Source: Pseudomonadota bacterium (GTDB lineage Bacteria; Bdellovibrionota; Bacteriovoracia; Bacteriovoracales; Bacteriovoracaceae). Taken from it: DNA of 64,000 nucleotides. The translations under genes were made by a program, and so were the position numbers. The stretch lies in assembly GCA_027488375.1 (NCBI GenBank), contig JAIYBW010000001.1, forward strand, positions 248,001 to 312,000, written 5' to 3'. Positions 35,153 through 44,424 of the stretch are shown piece by piece (within the stretch, counting starts at the first letter, position 1; every line of letters starts with the position of its first letter). The notes below the pieces were generated by a model. It saw only the letters and a list, made by a program, of their open reading frames with translations, was not told where the DNA came from and searched no databases.

Positions 35153-35509
35153 ATGAAAAAATTATTACTTCTTTCAATTCTCATGAGCTGTACTCATAAG
35201 TATGCCGATTATGACCTCATCCGAAAAGTTGATTTTAATCAAACCACTTACGAGCGTCCCATTCCTGTGACCCAAGTCTTGGCCCAAGGGAATGATGAAA
35301 TCCAGCAGTGTTTTAATCAGTGGCTATTTTTTAGCAACGCTCAAAAAGAAAAAGAAAATAGAACGGATGAATTTGTAAGGGCCCTCTGCCCTGGCAAGGA
35401 TTACTTAGTTCAGGCACATTTTAGTGAGACATGGTGGACAACGATCATTTTTACGAGGGCCTGCCTTAAAATCAATACACTTTGTGGTGATGCCAGAAAG
35501 GGCAAATAA
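35153..35509 (+). CDS. Small lipoprotein of unknown function
   Basis: 118 aa. Lipoprotein signal MKKLLLLSILMSC with Cys13. The mature part has four more Cys, including QQCFNQW, ALCPG, ACLKIN and LCGDA, suggesting disulfides in the periplasm. It precedes an outer-membrane-like protein by 6 bases and is probably co-transcribed with it. Confidence 0.7.
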   Translation: MKKLLLLSILMSCTHKYADYDLIRKVDFNQTTYERPIPVTQVLAQGNDEIQQCFNQWLFFSNAQKEKENRTDEFVRALCPGKDYLVQAHFSETWWTTIIFTRACLKINTLCGDARKGK

Positions 35510-35515
35510 ATCTGC

Positions 35516-36493
35516 ATGATGAAACTCATCTTCTTGCTGTTGATTTCATTTTTTACCAGAGCTGTTTTTGCTAATGGAACGGTGAGTGAAGTCCTTCATC
35601 CCGAGGAAATTCTTGTTGATATTTTTGACTCCTCCCAATTTTCAATTGGGGCCCGAGTCATTTTTTTTTCAAGAAAACTTAATCGCCCCATCGCTTTTGG
35701 TACAGTAAAAAAAATGAATATGAAAGCTGGACCACAAGAAGCTTTGATAGAACTTGATGAAGTTTTTGAAAATGCAGTGATCATGAAAAAGGATATTGTT
35801 TATCCTTTAGATTTTCAGCTCTTAAAAGATAAAAATGTACCAGGCTTCACTTCTTTAACTCTCTATGGAGATGATTCAATCTCTGCACGTTACAAGGAGC
35901 TGGCCTATTTTGGAGTCTTTACGGCCGAGGGTCATACCTTAGATGAAAAAGAATTCCTCCTCAGTCCATTTCAAATTCAATACGGCATAAAAAATGATTT
36001 CGGTATAAAAATGTCCAACGCCCTTTGGCTTGATGGTTATGCCAACCTTGGTCTCAAATATCGTGTTTTAAGGCAAAAATATGCCCGTGTGACTCTGAAT
36101 ACGATGGGTGCTTATAAAATACAAAGTCAGGATTATATTTGGCAGGTTGGTAGTGTGGTTAGTCTTCCAGCGAATGCGAAATTTCAAAATCACCTCATGA
36201 TCAATATCACCCTTGATCCACAGTTTGCTGAGGCCCATGCGACAAAGGGGCTAGGATTATTTCAGGATTCAGATATTAGAAGCATTACCGAATATATGAC
36301 TAATGACTGGAACAGAATCTTGTATGGTCCAACTTATAATGTTGAGCTTCAAACATTTGGTGGAACCCTTTCCTATATGTGGATTTGGGATTCTTTTCAT
36401 ACAAGCCTTGGGCTCGCGACTAAAGATTTTTCCAATCTTGTTGTAGGTAAGTCTGGATATTATTACGTTTACGATCTCTTCTGGCGTTTTTAA
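35516..36493 (+). CDS. Predicted outer-membrane beta-barrel protein
   Basis: 325 aa with a signal peptide (cleavage near VFA-N). An N-terminal periplasmic domain (about 21-105, a beta-rich module with ARVIFFSRKLNRPIAFGTV) precedes a barrel-like half with alternating hydrophobic residues and Gly/Tyr, ending YDLFWRF. The terminal aromatic Phe is the usual barrel-assembly signal. Function unknown. It overlaps mtnC tail-to-tail by 4 bases. Confidence 0.65.
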   Translation: MMKLIFLLLISFFTRAVFANGTVSEVLHPEEILVDIFDSSQFSIGARVIFFSRKLNRPIAFGTVKKMNMKAGPQEALIELDEVFENAVIMKKDIVYPLDFQLLKDKNVPGFTSLTLYGDDSISARYKELAYFGVFTAEGHTLDEKEFLLSPFQIQYGIKNDFGIKMSNALWLDGYANLGLKYRVLRQKYARVTLNTMGAYKIQSQDYIWQVGSVVSLPANAKFQNHLMINITLDPQFAEAHATKGLGLFQDSDIRSITEYMTNDWNRILYGPTYNVELQTFGGTLSYMWIWDSFHTSLGLATKDFSNLVVGKSGYYYVYDLFWRF

Positions 36494-37164
36494 ATTTCAT
36501 CGAAGGATTTTATTCCCGGAAATTCGCTTTTCTTTGTGCCCTCTCTAAGGAGATGAGTCACTTTCATTCCCGCCTCTTGAGCAGCCATTAATTCCTCAGG
36601 GATATCAGAGAAAAAATGTATGTCTGAAGGATGAAGGGCAGTTTCCTTAGAAATATTGAGATAGGAATTCTTATCTCTTTTCATCCCCACTTTAGTATCA
36701 AAGAAGTACGATATGAACGGTGTCAAATCACCAAAAACAGAAAATCCAAATATCAGCTTCTGGGCATGAACCGACCCTGAAGAATAAATACCAATCACTT
36801 TATTATCAGAAATAATTCGCTTAAAAAATGGTAAGACGTCAGGATAAAGATGCCCCTTAAATTCACCTCTAGAGTATCCTAAATCCCAAATGAGACCTTG
36901 AAGTTCTTTGAGTGCAGGATGTTTTCTGTCCGTGCGAATCCAGAATTTAAGCTTTTCAATCACTTCATGAAAAACAAGATCTTTACCATCTTCTTGGCGA
37001 GTGGTCTCAATGACTTTATCAAGGGCCTGGGCCACGATTGGTAAATCCTTGTGAGAAAGAACATACTCTTCCATCTTCTCAAGAGAATAGGGGAATAAGA
37101 CTTTGTGAACAAAGTTAATGTCAGTGGTCGTGCCTTCTATATCAAAAAGATAAAGCTTACTCAT
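36490..37164 (-). CDS. mtnC: Enolase-phosphatase E1
   Basis: 224 aa HAD-superfamily enzyme. The nucleophile motif is LFDIEGTTTDINFVHKVLFPYS, the MtnC signature (Asp8 then Glu). IGIYSSGSVHAQKL is motif II and FFSDIPEELMAA motif IV. It turns 2,3-diketo-5-methylthiopentyl-1-phosphate into acireductone. Overlaps mtnD by 8 bases. Confidence 0.93.
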   Translation of the reverse strand: MSKLYLFDIEGTTTDINFVHKVLFPYSLEKMEEYVLSHKDLPIVAQALDKVIETTRQEDGKDLVFHEVIEKLKFWIRTDRKHPALKELQGLIWDLGYSRGEFKGHLYPDVLPFFKRIISDNKVIGIYSSGSVHAQKLIFGFSVFGDLTPFISYFFDTKVGMKRDKNSYLNISKETALHPSDIHFFSDIPEELMAAQEAGMKVTHLLREGTKKSEFPGIKSFDEI

Positions 37165-37687
37165 TAATGTACTTCTTTTCAGTTCCGCTTTGAGTGTAAT
37201 TCGCTACCCATCCCTCAGGTGTTTGAAAAATTCTAATTGCTTTCACATGGTATTTAGGCGCAAGGTCAAACCAATGAGGGCAACCCTTAGGAACAGATAT
37301 AAAATCACCTTTTTGGCAGAGAAGACGGATCACTTCACCACGATCGGCCAAATTGAAAAAGAATTGTCCCTCTCCATCAACAAAAAACCGAACTTCATCT
37401 TCCGCGTGAGTGTGCTCAGAGAGAAATTTTGATCTGATCGCCTCTATGTTAGGGGTCTCTTTATGGACGTTGATCACATCAGCATTGATATAGCCATGGT
37501 TTTTCATGTAAGGAGCAAGCTCATGATTATAAGCTTTGAGTATCGTTTCTTGTGAATCGGAATCATTAAGCGGGTGTTCTGTATGCCACTGCTCGAAAAT
37601 AATTCCACGTTCATTCATAAATTTTTTAATTTCTGAAGCTAAGGTTATTTCTTTTTTGATTGGGTCAAGGATTGTAAGTATGGCCAT
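37157..37687 (-). CDS. mtnD: Acireductone dioxygenase
   Basis: 176 aa cupin. The metal ligands are in HTHAEDEVRFFVDGEG (His-x-His and Glu), with the fourth His in GCPHWFDL. It oxidises acireductone to the keto acid precursor of methionine (Fe form) or an off-pathway product (Ni form). Lies between mtnB and mtnC, contiguous with mtnB. Confidence 0.93.
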   Translation of the reverse strand: MAILTILDPIKKEITLASEIKKFMNERGIIFEQWHTEHPLNDSDSQETILKAYNHELAPYMKNHGYINADVINVHKETPNIEAIRSKFLSEHTHAEDEVRFFVDGEGQFFFNLADRGEVIRLLCQKGDFISVPKGCPHWFDLAPKYHVKAIRIFQTPEGWVANYTQSGTEKKYINE

Positions 37688-38320
37688 TTAAATTCTCCTC
37701 ATCTGTTGGAAGCACTCAAAAAGAAACTCAAAGGTTTCAATATGGCGTTTTGCCGTTGCAATATCTTTACCCCATGTATAAAGACCATGCCCATCAATAA
37801 GAAATCCATGAATTTTATTATTACCCTTTAAATAGGCTTCAATATTTAAATTAATATCTTTCATGTCCTGGGAGTTTGGAACGATAGGAACCACCGTTTT
37901 AATTTCATGAGTGGTGTTGCCGTCTAAGCCTTTTTGAATTTCAAAGCCTTCGAACTCTAGTGTTTTGTCTTTACTATGAAGTTTTGAAAGAACTGTCCCC
38001 AAAAGGGAATGGGTGTGCAGGATGCAATTAACCTCAGGGAATCTCTTGTAAAGGTAAGTATGAATTTCAGTTTCTGCTGAAGATTTTATCCCAGGCCTAT
38101 TAAAGGGAGGGAGAACCTGTCCTTCGGAATCGATAAGAATAAAATCATTTAATGTAAATTTTGATTTATCTACACCTGAGCGTGAAATAATAAACTGATC
38201 AGGTTGATGAGTTCTGACGGAGTAATTGGTTGATGTTGCAGGCGACCAACCTTTTTGGTTAAAAAATAAAATAGAGTCAAGCAATTCAGAAGCTTGAATT
38301 TTTTGAATTTCATTGAGCAT
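37688..38320 (-). CDS. mtnB: Methylthioribulose-1-phosphate dehydratase
   Basis: 210 aa class II aldolase fold. Zinc ligands are in CILHTHSLLGTVLS (His-x-His) and DGHGLYTWG (His). Motif SGVDKSKF near the N-terminus and the C-terminal HIETFEFLFE match MtnB. First gene of mtnB-mtnD-mtnC. The earlier salvage steps (mtnN/mtnK or mtnA) are not in the window. Confidence 0.93.
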   Translation of the reverse strand: MLNEIQKIQASELLDSILFFNQKGWSPATSTNYSVRTHQPDQFIISRSGVDKSKFTLNDFILIDSEGQVLPPFNRPGIKSSAETEIHTYLYKRFPEVNCILHTHSLLGTVLSKLHSKDKTLEFEGFEIQKGLDGNTTHEIKTVVPIVPNSQDMKDINLNIEAYLKGNNKIHGFLIDGHGLYTWGKDIATAKRHIETFEFLFECFQQMRRI

Positions 38321-38520
38321 AAGTGACCTTTTTTATGCAGAATTTCGTACCCCGAATAGGATGTTTTTCAAAGAAAAAAATGCTTTAAGTGCAGAGCGTT
38401 GTAATTGCGTTAAATGTAGGCCCTAAGAACTTTATTTAGATGCAACATCTTGATGCATTTTTACTCATAAAATGGTTATCTAATGGTCATAAGTAAACAC
38501 ATATTTCTGAGAGGAATTTC

Positions 38521-41500
38521 ATGAAAAACCCATTCTTGGGAAGTGATTTTCAGCAAACCCGTCAAGATAGCTTTGTTCATCTCCATTTACATACACAGTA
38601 TTCTCTTCTTGATGGGGCCATCAGATTAAACGATCTCTTTAAGCGAGCCAAAGAATTGGAAATGCCTGCAATCGCTTGTACTGATCATGGAAATATGTTT
38701 GGGGGAATTGATTTTTACACAAGAGCTTTATCGGCCGGAATCAAACCCATCCTTGGATCTGAAATTTATTTTACACCTGGTTCTCGGCACGATCGACGAG
38801 CTCCAAAAAACTTGAAAACTCTTGATTCACAAGATGAGGTTGAAGGAAAACATCAGATTCATCATCTCATTCTTCTCTGCAAAAATTTAACTGGTTACAG
38901 GAATCTTTGTAAACTTTTATCAAAAGCTTACCAAGAAGGATTTTATTATAAACCTCGCGCTGATATGGAACTTCTTCGTGAGTTCTCTGAAGGATTAATT
39001 GCTACAACTGCATGCTTGAAAGGTGAAGTTGGCTATAACCTTTTCACTGGCCAGGATGAGCGCGCCTATCAGGCAGCCATGAAGTTTCGTGAAATATATC
39101 AAGATGATTTCTATCTTGAGATTCAAGAGAATGGTATCCCTGAGCAGGCTGATGTTAATAAGAAGATTATTGCGTTCGCAAAAGAGCATTCTATTCCTCT
39201 CGTTGCAACGAATGATTGTCATTATCTGACCCGAGATGATGCTGCCGCTCAAGAAGTTCTCATGTGTGTCCAAACGGGCAAAACTTTGGAAGATGAAAAA
39301 AGAATGAAACTCACCACAACTGAGTTTTATTTTAAGTCTGCACAGGAGATGAGAGATGCATTTCATTATGTCCCTGAAGCTTGTAATAATACCTTAAAGA
39401 TTGCTGATGCATGTAATCTTGAGATCCGCTGGCAGGATGAGAAGGGAAAACAAATTTATCTTCTTCCCAAATTTGAAATTAAAACTCAAGAAACTGAAGA
39501 TGAGTTTTTTGCAAGGCTTTCGAGAGAAGGTCTAGAGGAACGTTTTGCTGGTCCACATTTTAAAGATCTTGTCGCTCAAGCGAATTGGGAAACTGAGATC
39601 AGACCGCAATACCTGGACAGATTAGATATTGAAGTGGGGCTCATTAAACAAATGGGTTTTACTGGTTACTTTCTCATCGTATCTGACTTTATTATGTGGG
39701 CGAAGGCGAATGGAATACCAGTTGGCCCTGGTCGAGGTTCCGGTGCTGGCTCAATTGTCGCTTACGCTTTAAAAATTACAAACGTGGATCCGATTCCCTA
39801 TAATCTTCTCTTTGAGCGTTTCATCAATCCAGAACGGATTTCAATGCCCGATTTTGATATCGACTTTTGTCAGGACAGAAGACAGGAAGTTATTGAATAT
39901 GTAACAAAAAAATATGGAGAGGATCGAGTCGGTCAAATTATCACATTTGGAACTCTTTCGGCCAAAGCAGTTTTGAGAGATGTATCAAGAGTCTTTGCTC
40001 TCCCATATTCTGAAGCTGATGCTCTCGCGAAATTAGTTCCCGAAGAATTAGGAATTGAATTACAAGAAGCGATTGATAAAGAGCCCAAGCTTAAAGAGTT
40101 AGAAGATCAGGATCCAAAAATTCGAAGGATTCTACAGATATCAAAGCGTCTTGAGGGTCTCAACCGACATGCAGGTATTCACGCTGCCGGTGTTATTATT
40201 ACCAACGAGCCCCTTGTCACTTATTGTCCGCTTTTCAGGGGGGCCAAGGGTGAGCAAGTTGTTCAGTTTGATAAAGATTTTTCTGAGAAAATTGGATTAG
40301 TAAAATTCGACTTCTTAGGTCTTAAAACTCTTACTGTTATTTCGAATGCTTCAAAACTTATTCAACGAGATCTCAAGGCTGATTTTGATATTGAATCGAT
40401 CGATTACAATGATGCATCTGTTTATGAAATGATCTCAAATGGAAATACAGTTGGTGTTTTCCAGCTCGAATCAAGTGGAATGCAAGATCTTTGTAAGAGG
40501 ATTAAACCTGGATCTATTGATGATATCACAGCGATTAATGCTCTTTATCGACCTGGCCCAATGGGAATGGGGATGCATTTAAAGTTTGCTGAGATTAAAA
40601 ACAAAATTAATGGCGCTATCGAGGAATATGCCTTTGAAGAGTTAAAGCCTGTCTTAAAAGATACTTATGGCATTATTGTTTATCAGGAACAGGTGATGAA
40701 CGTGGCCCGAGTTATCGGAGGCTACTCTCTCGGTCAAGCAGATATGCTACGTCGAGCGATGGGTAAGAAAAAAGCAGAGGAGATGGCCGCTCATAAAGAA
40801 ATTTTCCGCAAAGGTGCTGTCGATCGAGGATTTGACCAAGAGAAGGCCATTGCACTTTTTGATTTGATGGAAAAATTTGCGGAGTACGGATTTAACAAGT
40901 CCCATGCTGTTGCTTACTCCGTGGTTGCCTACCAAACAGCCTTTCTTAAAAAGTATTATTCAGCTCAGTTTTTTGCTGCCTTACTGGGAACTGAGATTAA
41001 CAATAAAGATAAAATCACAATCTACATTCAAGAAGCCAAAGAGTGGGGCATAGATATCCTTCCACCTGATGTTAATGAGTCATTATGGCTTTTTAACGTT
41101 ATTGGTAACACTATTCGTTTTGGTCTAGGTGCGATCAAGGGTGTGGGTGAAGGAGCTGTTGAGGATATCGTTCGTGAGAGAACTGAGAATGGGCCATTTA
41201 AAGGTTATGTCGATTTTTGTGAAAGAGTGAACCTGAAGTCAGTTAATAAAAGAGTGATGGAATCACTGATCAAGGTTGGAGCTTTTGATAGCTGTGAGAG
41301 ATTTAATAGAAAAACCCTCCTTGATAATATGGAATTCATTGTTGCTTTTGCTGAAAAGAAGCAAGAAGAAAAAATGATGGGGCAAACCTCACTTTTTGAT
41401 ATGGGAGGCTCGGCTCCAACATCAGAGGAACAGCTTAGCATTGCTGAGTCTCAGGAGTTTGATGAAAAGCAAAAGCTTTCTCTTGAGGCAGAACTCTTAG

Positions 41501-42177
41501 GTATTTATGTTTCAGGTCATCCTCTTTTTCGATTTAAAGATATTATGGGGAAGCTCACAAGTATGAGTCTTGCGGCGATTCAGGAGATGCCAACTGTTGC
41601 AAAACCTGAAGGGTTTAATCCTAAAATGCGCGATGAAAATGATCCTACCAAACGGAGTATGGTGATCGCGGGTATGATTTCTGAGAATAAAGTTATTATG
41701 ACAAAGAAAGGTGACAAGATGTCCTTTGTCACTCTCGAAGATCTCAGTGGTAAGATTGAATGTTTATTTTTTCCCAAGGTCTATGCTGAATATCAGCAGT
41801 TCCTTGGAATAGATGAACCCCTCTTGCTCCAGGGATACGTAAGTTTATCTGAAGATCCCAAAAAGTTTTTTCCTACGAAGGTTTCTTTCTTAAAAGATGA
41901 AAGTGATGAAAGAGTCACCTCAGTTAGAGTAAATGTGCCTATTAGTCATTTAAATTCTTACTCCTTGTCTCAAATGAAGCAAATCCTTTTGAGTTATCGA
42001 GGATCTGTTCCCATTCATTTTATTTTTGAAACTCCGGAAGGTAGAGCGAGAATGCCTTTAGATGACAATTATCTTGTAAATCCTTCTCCGCAGATGGCCG
42101 CGAAAATGAATGAATTACTCAACACTAACTCAGTTTCATTTATCATCGATGGTAAGTTGGAGGAAGTTAGGCAGTGA
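38521..42177 (+). CDS. dnaE: DNA polymerase III alpha subunit
   Basis: 1218 aa, DnaE1 type. N-terminal PHP domain: HLHLHTQYSLLDG and ACTDHGNMFG, His ligands largely kept. Palm catalytic Asp residues in PDFDIDFCQDRR (about 443-452) and a helix-hairpin-helix region near 850-900 (FGLGAIKGVGEGAV). Beta-clamp binding motif GQTSLFDMG (about 957-965) and a C-terminal OB fold. GAGAGGA ribosome site. Overlaps the next gene by 4 bases (GTGA), so replication and envelope genes share a transcript. Confidence 0.98.
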   Translation: MKNPFLGSDFQQTRQDSFVHLHLHTQYSLLDGAIRLNDLFKRAKELEMPAIACTDHGNMFGGIDFYTRALSAGIKPILGSEIYFTPGSRHDRRAPKNLKTLDSQDEVEGKHQIHHLILLCKNLTGYRNLCKLLSKAYQEGFYYKPRADMELLREFSEGLIATTACLKGEVGYNLFTGQDERAYQAAMKFREIYQDDFYLEIQENGIPEQADVNKKIIAFAKEHSIPLVATNDCHYLTRDDAAAQEVLMCVQTGKTLEDEKRMKLTTTEFYFKSAQEMRDAFHYVPEACNNTLKIADACNLEIRWQDEKGKQIYLLPKFEIKTQETEDEFFARLSREGLEERFAGPHFKDLVAQANWETEIRPQYLDRLDIEVGLIKQMGFTGYFLIVSDFIMWAKANGIPVGPGRGSGAGSIVAYALKITNVDPIPYNLLFERFINPERISMPDFDIDFCQDRRQEVIEYVTKKYGEDRVGQIITFGTLSAKAVLRDVSRVFALPYSEADALAKLVPEELGIELQEAIDKEPKLKELEDQDPKIRRILQISKRLEGLNRHAGIHAAGVIITNEPLVTYCPLFRGAKGEQVVQFDKDFSEKIGLVKFDFLGLKTLTVISNASKLIQRDLKADFDIESIDYNDASVYEMISNGNTVGVFQLESSGMQDLCKRIKPGSIDDITAINALYRPGPMGMGMHLKFAEIKNKINGAIEEYAFEELKPVLKDTYGIIVYQEQVMNVARVIGGYSLGQADMLRRAMGKKKAEEMAAHKEIFRKGAVDRGFDQEKAIALFDLMEKFAEYGFNKSHAVAYSVVAYQTAFLKKYYSAQFFAALLGTEINNKDKITIYIQEAKEWGIDILPPDVNESLWLFNVIGNTIRFGLGAIKGVGEGAVEDIVRERTENGPFKGYVDFCERVNLKSVNKRVMESLIKVGAFDSCERFNRKTLLDNMEFIVAFAEKKQEEKMMGQTSLFDMGGSAPTSEEQLSIAESQEFDEKQKLSLEAELLGIYVSGHPLFRFKDIMGKLTSMSLAAIQEMPTVAKPEGFNPKMRDENDPTKRSMVIAGMISENKVIMTKKGDKMSFVTLEDLSGKIECLFFPKVYAEYQQFLGIDEPLLLQGYVSLSEDPKKFFPTKVSFLKDESDERVTSVRVNVPISHLNSYSLSQMKQILLSYRGSVPIHFIFETPEGRARMPLDDNYLVNPSPQMAAKMNELLNTNSVSFIIDGKLEEVRQ

Positions 42178-43490
42178 CGTTTTTATTTCTCGTTTTATTT
42201 TCTTTACCTGTTGTGGTTCTGGGCGACGTTAACCTAAATTTTGAGGTGAAAGACAAGGTTACGACCAGTGATAAGGAAGAGATTAAGAAAGGGCTATTAT
42301 TCTTAGCATCTGAGCAAGCAGTTCTCAAAATGGCCTCCGAGAAATCGATTAATTTTGATCAGTTACGATCAAAGCTCGATAAGAAATTCAAGGATTATCT
42401 TTCTCGCTTTCATGCGAAAAAACTCTCAGAGAAATTTGGATCAAAATATAGCGAAACACTTTCCCCAGAAATAAAAAAGGAATATCTCGCGTCCTTAAAA
42501 ATTAATGAGTCTGATTTATTTAAATCATTTGCGGGTTATTTATATCCTATCAAATCTCATCAATTTAAAGAATTCAAGTTGAGATCTGATTCCTCGGATC
42601 AATGGGAAGCTTTGATCGAGCTTAATGTTGACTCTAATAAGATGGATAATTTAATTAAATCCATTTTAAATGATGAGCGAGTAGGTCTGCAAAAAGTTTT
42701 CATCATGAGCGATATTGAAGCTGATTCATTCACCTGGCCTGAAATGAACCTGACCGATAGTAAAAAATTTTTAGACCCCATTAATTCATCTTGGATTGAA
42801 TGGATCAAAGACAACTATTCCCAGGTTGTTACTGAGGTCAAAATATGTGATCAGAAATGTATGAATTTTTACCATGAATGGGTGAGTGCAGAAGCTTCTC
42901 AAGCCTCAATTCCTATCGATTATTTTGAAGCCAGTTTTTTGCGAATCGATTTTAATTTAAAAAGAACTAAGCTTGATCCTATATTTCACGAAACTGGATT
43001 CAGTTGGGAAGGAAGAGTGATTCTTCAAGATATTAATACGAAAAAAATTATAAGTAATTTTTCCATGCCACTTGAAAAGAGATCTTTTCGTTCTCTAGAT
43101 CAGCGAGGACTTAATTCTGCACTAGCTTCACAACTTTATCGGGCACCTTTTACAGCTTTTCTTCAGCTTCAAAAACAGCTTGAATCCAAGCAGGTCGCTG
43201 GAAAGTTAGGTCGAGTTCTCTTAAAAGGCTTAGATCATCTCGGGGACGTTTTTGCTTTCATAGAGCACTTGAAAGTCCGAGGATCTTTGTTGGGTTTAGA
43301 GGTTTCCCTAGAAAGCTTTTCAAAAAACGAGGCTTTTTTAACTTGTTTTTATAGGGGTGAGGAAAAATCGTTTAGTGATTTATTGTCTGGCCTAAAAGAG
43401 ATAAAATTAAGGCAACCCTATCAATTAATGGGGGAATTTACTGGTGTCCAGTACACCATTAATTTTATGACGGAGTCATCTAAGGAATAG
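42174..43490 (+). CDS. Exported protein of unknown function downstream of dnaE
   Basis: 438 aa with a GTG start overlapping the dnaE stop. Signal peptide MTFLFLVLFSLPVVVLG. Mature region is mixed alpha/beta with no enzyme motif; two Cys in EVKICDQKCMNF may form a disulfide. The C-terminal 80 residues (GLDHLGDVFAFIEHLKVRG) resemble a small ferredoxin-like fold. It is followed after 2 bases by a CsgG/FlgT-like lipoprotein, suggesting a joint envelope role. Confidence 0.7.
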   Translation: MTFLFLVLFSLPVVVLGDVNLNFEVKDKVTTSDKEEIKKGLLFLASEQAVLKMASEKSINFDQLRSKLDKKFKDYLSRFHAKKLSEKFGSKYSETLSPEIKKEYLASLKINESDLFKSFAGYLYPIKSHQFKEFKLRSDSSDQWEALIELNVDSNKMDNLIKSILNDERVGLQKVFIMSDIEADSFTWPEMNLTDSKKFLDPINSSWIEWIKDNYSQVVTEVKICDQKCMNFYHEWVSAEASQASIPIDYFEASFLRIDFNLKRTKLDPIFHETGFSWEGRVILQDINTKKIISNFSMPLEKRSFRSLDQRGLNSALASQLYRAPFTAFLQLQKQLESKQVAGKLGRVLLKGLDHLGDVFAFIEHLKVRGSLLGLEVSLESFSKNEAFLTCFYRGEEKSFSDLLSGLKEIKLRQPYQLMGEFTGVQYTINFMTESSKE

Positions 43491-43492
43491 AA

Positions 43493-44422
43493 ATGTCTAC
43501 ACCGACCCGCTTTTTAGGTCTCTTGCTCATTTTTTTATTTTTGACTGAAGCATGTGCTCCCATCTCTCGGCGAAGACCTATTCGTCAGGCGAATAACATT
43601 AATCGTGTCACAGAGTTTAATCCAATTAAGAAAAAAATTGCTCTGCTCTCTTTTTACAATGAAGCTCCTATTGGTGGCCCGGATTTAGCAGTTGTTGCAA
43701 CAGAGGAATTTAGAAGGGAGATAGCTCGATCTAGAGAGTTTATCTTAGACCCTGAGGCAGAAAGCCTTTTTGGTAGTTCAAAAGAAATATATGCAGGTGG
43801 TGGAGTTAAATTAGCTCAACTTGCTCGTAAAGCGAAGATGTCAGGTGTAAATGTTGTCATCTTTGGAAGAATTAAAGAGGCACGAGTCCGTCAAAAAAGT
43901 GATGAAATAGGTTTTGTCAGAAAAGTTAAATCCCTTGCTGAGACTTATGTTGAAGTTAAGGTCTATGATGTTCTTACCAATAAAGAACTTTTTACTGAAA
44001 CACTTGATGGAAATATTTCCGATGATAATTTAAAGTATTTCCAGGCAGAATCAGAAGAGAATCTGGCGTACCGACAAGATCTATTGCGCTATTCTGTGAA
44101 GGTCGCTGTTAGAAAAGTTATACCTAAGGTCATTAAAATTGGAAGCCGTCTTGATTGGATGGGCAGAGTCGCTAAAATTATTGGAACTCGAATTTATATC
44201 AATGCTGGCCGTAGCTCAGGTATAAACTTAGGGGATATCCTGAAGGTGATCACCGAAGGGCAAGAAGTATTTGATCCTGAATCAGGTGCTATGATAGGTG
44301 TGTCTCAAGGTGAAGTGAAGGGAACACTCGAAGTTGTAGACTACTTAGGTGATGATGGTGCGATAACCATACTTCATTCAGGTGGCTCAGTAACTGAAGG
44401 TGACTTCATTCAGCTTTATTAA
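43493..44422 (+). CDS. CsgG/FlgT-like lipoprotein
   Basis: 309 aa. Signal with a marginal lipobox LTEAC (Cys21). The middle domain (about 48-180) has KKKIALLSFYNEAP, a long EFRREIARSREFIL segment and VNVVIFGRIKEARV, the layout of CsgG/TolB-N-like domains. The C-terminal 70 residues (RSSGINLGDILKVI and later GEVKGTLEVV) resemble the FlgT C-terminal domain of flagellar T-ring proteins. It may support a surface structure such as the flagellum; no flagellar genes adjoin. Confidence 0.6.
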   Translation: MSTPTRFLGLLLIFLFLTEACAPISRRRPIRQANNINRVTEFNPIKKKIALLSFYNEAPIGGPDLAVVATEEFRREIARSREFILDPEAESLFGSSKEIYAGGGVKLAQLARKAKMSGVNVVIFGRIKEARVRQKSDEIGFVRKVKSLAETYVEVKVYDVLTNKELFTETLDGNISDDNLKYFQAESEENLAYRQDLLRYSVKVAVRKVIPKVIKIGSRLDWMGRVAKIIGTRIYINAGRSSGINLGDILKVITEGQEVFDPESGAMIGVSQGEVKGTLEVVDYLGDDGAITILHSGGSVTEGDFIQLY

Positions 44423-44424
44423 AT

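Noticed and set aside
38321..38520. SAM-type riboswitch before mtnB or a terminator at 38440-38462
   Set aside because: No riboswitch core could be traced. The ATGCA/TGCAT hairpin near 38440 has only a 5-bp AT-rich stem, too weak to call.
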